From positions 1-5,747 of the forward strand of contig JAJYIL010000221.1 of assembly GCA_021790055.1 (NCBI GenBank): a stretch of 5,747 nucleotides of DNA, given 5' to 3'. The notes beneath the pieces are model-generated. The model worked only from the letters and a program-made list of their open reading frames with translations, had not been told where the DNA came from and searched no databases. Origin of the DNA: Bacteroidota bacterium. Its GTDB lineage: Bacteria; Bacteroidota; Ignavibacteria; Ignavibacteriales; Ignavibacteriaceae. The first letter of the stretch is position 1; every line of letters begins with the position of its first letter. Positions 1-4,943 of this stretch are shown one piece after another. The position numbers and the translations under genes were made by a program.

Positions 1-273
1 AATCTTGTTCAAGCATTAAAGGAATTGAAAGAAAGCGGAATTTGGATTGTCGGTTCATCACTTAAGAATTCTAAAGTTTATACCGAAGTCGATTATAAGT
101 TGCCGATAGCATTAGTCCTCGGCAATGAGGAAAAGGGAATTAGAAGATTGACTGCCGAAAGCTGCGACTTCATAATTAGAATTCCGATGAAAGGGAAGAT
201 TCAATCGCTGAACGTTTCAGTTGCTGCCGGAGTTCTTTTATTTGAGATACTGCGGCAAAGGTATACTGTTTAG
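1..273 (+). CDS. rlmB: 23S rRNA 2'-O-ribose methyltransferase, SpoU/TrmH family, RlmB type (3' part only)
   Basis: This is the C-terminal 90 codons of a SpoU-class (SPOUT knotted fold) RNA methyltransferase; frame 1 is open from the first base, so the 5' part lies outside the window. Two family motifs are plain, numbered from the first codon here. Residues 38-50 are 'LVLGNEEKGIRRL' (motif 2, with Asn42-Glu43 and Gly46). Residues 61-77 are 'IPMKGKIQSLNVSVAAG' (motif 3, with Ser69-Leu70-Asn71). These form the S-adenosylmethionine-binding trefoil knot and dimer interface. The wording, and the ending 'LLFEILRQR', fit RlmB, which methylates the 2'-O of a guanosine in the peptidyl transferase region of 23S rRNA, better than tRNA TrmH. 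The N-terminal substrate-binding domain cannot be judged. The stop is TAG at 271-273. A TTG at 25 is an internal codon, not the start. The family is certain; the exact rRNA target is inferred. Confidence 0.9.
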   Translation, partial: NLVQALKELKESGIWIVGSSLKNSKVYTEVDYKLPIALVLGNEEKGIRRLTAESCDFIIRIPMKGKIQSLNVSVAAGVLLFEILRQRYTV

Positions 274-379
274 GATTACGGAAAAGCTAATTATCTCATT
301 CGTTACCTTTTCTTAAATCACCCAACATGTAGTAAGTTTGCTTTAATTAAAATTCATTATTGAAATAATAGGGATGCAA
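274..379 (+). promoter_or_regulatory. Intergenic leader with ribosome binding site for the zinc hydrolase gene
   Basis: This AT-rich gap separates the methyltransferase stop from the secreted hydrolase gene. AGGG at 370-373 lies 6 nt before the ATG at 380 and directly touches the ATG at 374, so it favours the start at 380. A perfect A/T-only inverted repeat, ATTATT-GA-AATAAT, occupies 356-369 just upstream of the AGGG. It could fold weakly and cover the ribosome site, but it may be chance in such AT-rich DNA. I could not place a convincing -35/-10 pair. Confidence 0.35.
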
Positions 380-1510
380 ATGAAAAATAATTCAAGGAAC
401 AGAGCGGCAATAATATTGCTGCTCTCAATAATTTTTGTAGGCTGGGGTTCAACCGCGCATAAAATGATTAATAAAAACGCTACGCTTTCTTTCCCGCCTC
501 AGATGAAAGAGCTTTTATACTGGTCTGATATTTTAGCGCAGCATGCTTCCGATGCAGATTATAGAAAGGATACCGTTCCTTCGGAATATCCCAAACATTT
601 TATCGATATTGATAGTTATCCGGAATTTAATTCAACAGGAAAAATTAGTCAGGATTATGATTCAGTCGTTGCGCTTCACGGCTCTTCTTTTGTTTTAGAT
701 GTAGGTATTCTTCCCTGGGCAACAATTGCAGCTTATGATACTTTAAAAAATTGCTTTAAAAGAAGAGATTGGAACAAAGCAGCTTTAATTGCTGCCGACC
801 TGGGTCATTACGTAGGGGATGGACATCAGCCGCTGCACTTGACTAAAAATTATAATCCTGGTGGACTTCATACAAGATTTGAAAAAAACATGATAAACAC
901 CTACCAGAACCAGATACAAATTACGGGTGATAGTGTTCAATATATCTCAAATATTTCTGATTTCGTTTTCGGTTATATCTACAAGAATTATGCTTATGTT
1001 GATTCCGTTATTAATGGCGATGCTGCGGCGAAGGCATATAATAGTGATACAAAGAGTTCCGGGTATTATCAAAAGCTTTGGGAACTTACCGGGAGCTTTA
1101 CAATTAAATTGTTGAACCAGGCTTCATGGAACTTAGCGAATTTAATTTATACTGCATGGATGAATGCAGGGAGTCCGCTTCCTTCCGCAACCGATATTTC
1201 CGGAATTAAGAATGTTATTACTACCTTTAAGCTTTACCAAAACTATCCCAATCCTTTCAATCCGGCAACGACGATCAAATATCAAATTCCGAAATCCGGA
1301 TGGGTGCAGCTAAAGGTTTTTGATATTCTAGGAAGAGAAGTAGCAACGCTGGTAAATGAATTCCAAACAGCAGGAAAATACTTAGTTCAATTCCAGGCAG
1401 ACAACAAACAACAAACTGCAAACCACAAACAATTATCGAGCGGAGTTTATATCTACAGGTTGAATTCAGGCTACTATGTCTCGACTAAAAAATTGTTACT
1501 TTTGAAATAG
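380..1510 (+). CDS. Secreted S1/P1-nuclease or zinc-dependent phospholipase C-like hydrolase with T9SS sorting domain
   Basis: This is a 376-residue secreted tri-zinc phosphodiesterase-like protein. Residues 1-21 form a signal peptide (basic start, hydrophobic AAIILLLSIIFVG). Cleavage before Trp22 would expose a free N-terminal Trp, the zinc ligand of this fold, and His27 sits five residues later as Trp1/His6 do in P1 nuclease. Other ligand candidates follow in family order: Asp60 (or Asp58), His73 in 'KHFIDID', then His143-x3-Asp147-x5-His153 in 'GHYVGDGHQPLH', then His164-x3-Glu168 in 'GGLHTRFE'. Glu as the last ligand resembles bacterial phospholipase C; P1/S1 nucleases have Asp. Residues 285-376 are a T9SS type A sorting domain. 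The substrate (nucleic acid or phospholipid) cannot be decided from sequence. ATG 380 was chosen over ATG 374 because AGGG at 370-373 is properly spaced from it. The next gene starts 24 bp downstream, so the two are probably co-transcribed. Confidence 0.88.
   Translation: MKNNSRNRAAIILLLSIIFVGWGSTAHKMINKNATLSFPPQMKELLYWSDILAQHASDADYRKDTVPSEYPKHFIDIDSYPEFNSTGKISQDYDSVVALHGSSFVLDVGILPWATIAAYDTLKNCFKRRDWNKAALIAADLGHYVGDGHQPLHLTKNYNPGGLHTRFEKNMINTYQNQIQITGDSVQYISNISDFVFGYIYKNYAYVDSVINGDAAAKAYNSDTKSSGYYQKLWELTGSFTIKLLNQASWNLANLIYTAWMNAGSPLPSATDISGIKNVITTFKLYQNYPNPFNPATTIKYQIPKSGWVQLKVFDILGREVATLVNEFQTAGKYLVQFQADNKQQTANHKQLSSGVYIYRLNSGYYVSTKKLLLLK
1232..1507 (+). other. T9SS type A C-terminal sorting domain of the zinc hydrolase
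   Basis: This 92-residue C-terminal domain contains 'QNYPNPFNPATTIKY', 'DILGREVATLVNEF', 'LSSGVYIYRL' and the terminal 'KKLLLLK'. Such domains are recognised by the type IX secretion machinery and removed when cargo is anchored at the surface or released. Counting by eye, about 63 of 92 residues match the domain at the end of the next gene. An Asn/Gln-rich stretch encoded at 1397-1432 sits just before the LSSGVY strand. Confidence 0.92.
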
Positions 1511-1534
1511 AGTTATGCAATTCATTATATTTCA

Positions 1535-3649
1535 TTGACTAAATTTATACCATATTTCTTATTAATTGCTTCTGTTGTTTTACCGCAGACGAAGATAATA
1601 AAGATAATTGATCCTGGAGGTACAGGAGATTATAAGTCCTTAATGGATTGGGCAAATGACAGGGCTGGGGACATCACTGCAAAAGGTAGAAATACTATTG
1701 AGATTGCCGAATGTATTTGCACAAACGGTCAACCCGACAGTGCCTCAGATATTGGCTCTTTGTTTATAACCGATTCTATACATTATATAGAAATTATTGC
1801 TGATTCACTCTATCGACACAAAGGAATTTATCCTCTTGAGAAAAGTAATATTTATAGGATCGAAAGTACTCCCTCGAATTCATCCTTGCTTCAAGTAAAT
1901 ACTTCTAAAGTAATAATCGATGGAATTTGTTTTAAAGACAGTCTGGGACAGGGAAATTGTATTACATTAATCGATTGTAATGACGGCGGATATGTAAGCA
2001 ACTGTATATTGGAAAGAATTAAGACATCTGCTGATGAACATGGCAACGGGATAAGAGTAGATGCGGAAACTAAGTATTCAAAGTATTTTATAAGAAACAA
2101 TATTATTTATGGGTTCAACAATGTTAACGCCGAAACCCCGGGTAACATTGGTATTCTGACTTACCCTATTGGCGATTCAATGATGGTATTCATAGATAAT
2201 AATACGATTTATAATTCGAAGTTTGGTATATGGAACCGGGGAGGCGAAATAGGTTATTATTCTTCATTGGCTACTGTTCGCAACAACCTTGTTCAAAATC
2301 CTTATCCTTTAAGTAATTCATCTGACTTTTTCAATCAATCTCAATATGCAGATATAAGTAGCAATAATGTTTCGCTTCCGGCTTCTACACCTATTAACGC
2401 TGTCTCAATTCCAAATAATTCATTTGAAAACGGCACGGTATTTCCTTTTATTAGCGATACGTCGGAATTAAGTTTAGCCGGTTATCCTATTAATTCAGGG
2501 CACTCATGCTTGTCTATTAATAAGGGAACAAGCTCCGTCAATATTAATACTATAAGTATATCAGGAATGAAAAAGTTTACTGATTATACTTTTTCTTTTT
2601 ATAACGCTTACGGAGGCGGGAGTTTAGATACAATATATCTGACAAATAACCGGGGCTTGAAGCTTGGAGGCTCATCAGTAACAACCACTAGTTATAACTT
2701 TGTAAGTCAATCTATTAAATTTTATTCAGATACTAACACGAGTTTCATTATTCACATAATAAATAACAGCAGCAACTGGGGTAAATGCTATATTGATAAT
2801 TTGCAGATGTTTATGGGAGACAGTGTTTTCGGGAATAAATATTTTGAAAACCCGGCTAAGGGTAATTTCCATCTAATGGCAACAGGTATTTTAGCGGTTG
2901 GAAAGGGCATTAACTTATCGGCTGATAAGGAGGATCCGTTTAATAATGATATTGATTATGGAATACGTTCAAATATATGGGATGTCGGCGCTGATCAATA
3001 TAATTCCGGAAATGTGGTAGATTCAACCACTGTTAATCTGCCATATTCCCCGGTGCTAATATCTCCGAACAGCAATACAAAAATACCGGATTCAACTTCT
3101 TCAATTTTGTTTTACTGGAAGGAATCATTATTTGCGATTTCATACCGGTTTCAGATTGCGTATGATAAAGAGTTTAAAAATATAATTGAAGATTCAACTG
3201 ATATAGCTGATACCGCCATAAATTATTCCCTGGTTAGATTACACTCAACATTTTATTGGAGAGTTCAAGGGAATAATTTATTAGGCGCAGGTTCGTGGTC
3301 GGAGCCTATGGTCGTTTATCTGCTTACCGTAATATTTGAGAATAATAATGAAAAGCACTTTGCTTATAAATTAGACCAGAACTATCCTAATCCATTTAAT
3401 CCTTCAACGACGATAAAATACCAAATTGCAAAACCCGGGTTGGTACAATTAAAGGTTTATGATATACTCGGAAGAGAGATTGCGACTCTTGTAAATGAAT
3501 TTCAAGCTGCCGGGGAACACTCAGTGTTGTTTTCACTAACCAACAACCAACAAGCTACAAACCACGAACGATTATCGAGCGGAGTTTATTTATACCAGTT
3601 GAGGGCAGGCGGTTTTGTCGAAGCTAAGAAGCTCATACTTCTTAAATGA
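1535..3649 (+). CDS. Secreted right-handed beta-helix protein with FN3-like domain and T9SS sorting domain
   Basis: This is a 704-residue multidomain surface or secreted protein. Residues 1-19 are a short signal peptide (MTKFIPYFLLIASVVLPQT). Residues about 25-290 look like a parallel beta-helix: 'PGGTGDYKSLMDWA' opens it as in many pectate-lyase-like proteins, and Asn-rich rungs such as 'RNNIIYGFNN', 'DNNTIYNSKFGI' and 'VRNNLVQNP' follow. Residues about 291-428 look like a jelly-roll carbohydrate-binding module. The usual helix ending ('FENPAKGNFHL ... DVGADQY') then resumes at 430-489. Residues 501-597 are fibronectin III-like ('SYRFQIAYDKEF ... FYWRVQGNN'), and 613-704 are the T9SS sorting domain. 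The fold suggests polysaccharide binding or cleavage, but I see no catalytic signature that fixes an activity. The start is uncertain: TTG 1535 gives a clean signal peptide but has no ribosome site. ATG 1515 lies in another frame and stops after seven codons. Probably co-transcribed with the upstream hydrolase gene. Confidence 0.82.
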   Translation: MTKFIPYFLLIASVVLPQTKIIKIIDPGGTGDYKSLMDWANDRAGDITAKGRNTIEIAECICTNGQPDSASDIGSLFITDSIHYIEIIADSLYRHKGIYPLEKSNIYRIESTPSNSSLLQVNTSKVIIDGICFKDSLGQGNCITLIDCNDGGYVSNCILERIKTSADEHGNGIRVDAETKYSKYFIRNNIIYGFNNVNAETPGNIGILTYPIGDSMMVFIDNNTIYNSKFGIWNRGGEIGYYSSLATVRNNLVQNPYPLSNSSDFFNQSQYADISSNNVSLPASTPINAVSIPNNSFENGTVFPFISDTSELSLAGYPINSGHSCLSINKGTSSVNINTISISGMKKFTDYTFSFYNAYGGGSLDTIYLTNNRGLKLGGSSVTTTSYNFVSQSIKFYSDTNTSFIIHIINNSSNWGKCYIDNLQMFMGDSVFGNKYFENPAKGNFHLMATGILAVGKGINLSADKEDPFNNDIDYGIRSNIWDVGADQYNSGNVVDSTTVNLPYSPVLISPNSNTKIPDSTSSILFYWKESLFAISYRFQIAYDKEFKNIIEDSTDIADTAINYSLVRLHSTFYWRVQGNNLLGAGSWSEPMVVYLLTVIFENNNEKHFAYKLDQNYPNPFNPSTTIKYQIAKPGLVQLKVYDILGREIATLVNEFQAAGEHSVLFSLTNNQQATNHERLSSGVYLYQLRAGGFVEAKKLILLK
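2405..2818 (+). other. Jelly-roll/CBM-like domain inserted near the end of the beta-helix
   Basis: This covers codons 291-428 of the beta-helix protein. It opens with 'IPNNSFENG' and closes with 'KCYIDNLQMF', the usual first and last strands of carbohydrate-binding modules with a galactose-binding-like fold. Between them are strands such as 'YTFSFYNAYGGG' and 'SFIIHIINNSS'. The last beta-helix rungs come before it and the helix-closing 'FENPAKGNFHL' comes after it, so it appears as an insertion. The assignment rests on pattern only. Confidence 0.5.
3371..3646 (+). other. T9SS type A C-terminal sorting domain of the beta-helix protein
   Basis: This 92-residue C-terminal domain contains 'QNYPNPFNPSTTIKY', 'DILGREIATLVNEF', 'LSSGVYLYQL' and the terminal 'KKLILLK'. 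It should direct the protein through the type IX system after Sec export. It aligns with the domain of the upstream gene without gaps, including an Asn/Gln-rich insert encoded at 3539-3571. Confidence 0.92.
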
Positions 3650-3734
3650 CGCTTGCGAGCTTTGCGCTGTCTTTGCGAGGGAAAAAGGTTATGCAAGCAT
3701 AATTCGATAAGGTTACGCAAAGTGCGCAGAAGAT
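3650..3734. repeat. GCG-rich short repeats filling the convergent intergenic gap
   Basis: The gap between the converging beta-helix and PAP2 genes is built of short repeated words. CTTTGCG occurs at 3660-3666 and 3671-3677, and its complement CGCAAAG at 3716-3722. TTGCGAG occurs at 3653-3659 and 3673-3679. GGTTATGCAA at 3687-3696 recurs as GGTTACGCAA at 3711-3720. GCTTGC at 3651-3656 is inverted as GCAAGC at 3693-3698. The style resembles interspersed 'CTTTGCG/CTCTGCG' intergenic repeats that I recall from Bacteroidota-like genomes; that resemblance is from memory. No coding potential is seen. Confidence 0.5.
3682..3702 (-). terminator. Possible weak terminator of the PAP2 gene
   Basis: Read on the minus strand after the PAP2 stop, the near-palindrome TTATGCTTGCATAA (3689-3702) can form a 5-bp stem with a 4-nt loop. 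After two more bases a run of five T residues follows (3682-3686). The stem is short and mostly A/T, so this is a weak candidate only. Confidence 0.25.
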
Positions 3735-4742
3735 TTAAAATTGAAATGTCAAGTTTATTCCCATTGGATTTATTTCCGGTATAAAATTTTCTCGCTGTGA
3801 ATTCGAATCGGCAAACACGGCATTGTTGTAAACACCTCTATAGTATTTCCCTACAGTCGAGCCAACTGCATACGCCATTAGAGCCGCAGCAATGGCATCG
3901 GAGAACCAATGCATACCGCCCCTGTTAATAGATGAAACGCCAAAGATAGTATAAGCTACCCAAGAGTATCCCACAATTTTTAACCATGTACTGTTTGGAT
4001 AATAATTTGTTAAAGCTGAAACGACAGCCATAGTTGCTGAAGTATGTCCGGAAGGCCAGCCCCAAAAAATTCCTCCGCGAAGGAAACCGAAACGGAAGGT
4101 TTTACTTAAAGATTCCATATCGGGATTATGTCGCCAATCAGGACCAGGTCTGCCGGTTATTGCTTTTAATGTTGAGTTGTAAAGAAATTCAATCAAGCTT
4201 GCCTGGAGTACGGCAAAAGATGCGCCGATAAATTCATTGTCGTTGCCTAATTTTCCATAGGCGTAAAGCCCGCCTCCGACAATAAAAGGAAGCAATTGCC
4301 CGGTTACAAGAATTGGTCTCGCCCATTTACCGTAATCCGGATGCTGATTAAAGAAGTGTTCAACCTTATAATCTACATTTTGAGTAACCAAAAGGGAAGT
4401 AAGCGCAATGCCTGCAAGATGAAGATACAGATTATTCCCCTTAAAGCTGTTTATTATATTATTGCCGAAATTCCCGAAGAGATTGAAGTTGACACCTGAA
4501 GAACCTTGATCAATTGAAGTACTGGAAATAGCGGAAAAGTTTCTATGATAGGATAAATCGTATTTAGAATCTAATGCCGGATAGGATTGTTTAAATCCAT
4601 GAAAGTACCTTCCGTATTCAACATTGCTTATTTCCTGTGCATGAAGAATTGTAAACGAAGAAATCAAAACAATGTATGTTAGTAAACTAGTAGATAAGAA
4701 AAGCTTTGTGAAAACAAGTTCGAGGATTTTTTGCTTTGACAT
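3735..4742 (-). CDS. PAP2-superfamily membrane phosphatase (variant active-site motifs)
   Basis: This 335-residue protein belongs to the PAP2/type 2 phosphatidic acid phosphatase family, which dephosphorylates lipid phosphates such as phosphatidate, undecaprenyl diphosphate or lipid A at the periplasmic face of membranes. Residues 18-36 are a signal peptide or first membrane segment ending 'HAQ'. About 65 mostly polar residues follow. Membrane segments lie near 104-120, 143-163, 170-188, 234-246, 253-269 and 283-298. Motif C1 is 'LKAITGRPGP' (Lys193, Pro201), C2 is 'PSGHTS' (230-235, His233) and C3 is 'SSINRGGMHWFSD' (His278, Asp282). The histidines, aspartate and lysine are kept. The second Arg of C1 (KX6RP) is Gly200, and the C3 Arg six before His278 is absent; Arg198 and Arg274 lie close by. 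The protein ends '...MGINLTFQF', resembling an outer-membrane beta-strand terminus. The substrate is unknown. ATG 4742 has no strong ribosome site but gives a good signal peptide. Confidence 0.88.
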   Translation of the reverse strand: MSKQKILELVFTKLFLSTSLLTYIVLISSFTILHAQEISNVEYGRYFHGFKQSYPALDSKYDLSYHRNFSAISSTSIDQGSSGVNFNLFGNFGNNIINSFKGNNLYLHLAGIALTSLLVTQNVDYKVEHFFNQHPDYGKWARPILVTGQLLPFIVGGGLYAYGKLGNDNEFIGASFAVLQASLIEFLYNSTLKAITGRPGPDWRHNPDMESLSKTFRFGFLRGGIFWGWPSGHTSATMAVVSALTNYYPNSTWLKIVGYSWVAYTIFGVSSINRGGMHWFSDAIAAALMAYAVGSTVGKYYRGVYNNAVFADSNSQRENFIPEINPMGINLTFQF

Positions 4743-4943
4743 TATTATAGCCGCTTCTTTTTATTTGCTCAAAACTAACTTGTTTTAAGTAACGGACAAA
4801 GTATTCTTTGTCAAAAATATTTATCATTTGTAAATTCTCTATTTTAACCTTTTGTGGGGGATCACTTGTCGAAAAAGATCAAAAGTTAATGTCGGGATTG
4901 AAACATGAGACGATATTATTTTACTTGAACTTTAGAGAACCAA
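4743..4943. promoter_or_regulatory. Divergent intergenic region between PAP2 and adaptor genes, with inverted repeat
   Basis: This 201-bp gap should hold the promoters of both divergent genes. The clearest element is a perfect inverted repeat, GACAAAG-TATT-CTTTGTC, at 4795-4812. No T run follows it on either strand, so it looks more like a repressor operator than a terminator. A TTGACA hexamer lies on the minus strand overlapping it (4808-4813), but no good -10 follows at 17 bp. Weak open frames crossing the gap have no signal, motif or ribosome site, and I do not count them as genes. Confidence 0.35.
4795..4812. promoter_or_regulatory. Perfect 7-bp inverted repeat, candidate operator
   Basis: GACAAAG and CTTTGTC face each other across a 4-bp spacer (TATT), about 53 bp from the PAP2 start and 131 bp from the adaptor start. 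The size and symmetry suit a dimeric helix-turn-helix regulator such as the TetR or MarR proteins that often control efflux genes. No regulator gene is visible in this window. Confidence 0.3.

Noticed and set aside
281..312. GAAAAG ... CTTTTC inverted repeat after the methyltransferase gene as a terminator
   Set aside because: The stem is only 6 bp with a 20-nt loop and no clear T run follows; it is likely chance in AT-rich DNA.
927..1115. 62-codon plus-strand frame inside the zinc hydrolase gene
   Set aside because: It is an out-of-frame shadow of a gene with strong family motifs, with no own ribosome site or recognisable sequence.
1891..2100. 69-codon minus-strand frame inside the beta-helix gene
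   Set aside because: It is antisense to well-supported beta-helix rungs and shows no motif.
1232..3646. Paired sorting domains as a long direct repeat causing domain duplication or a mobile element
   Set aside because: T9SS sorting domains recur in many genes of such genomes; at about two-thirds protein identity the pair needs no recent duplication, apart from the short identical segment reported separately.
4034..4499. Two plus-strand frames (4034-4231 and 4296-4499) opposite the PAP2 gene
   Set aside because: Both are antisense to the PAP2 motifs and membrane segments, which fix the minus strand as coding.
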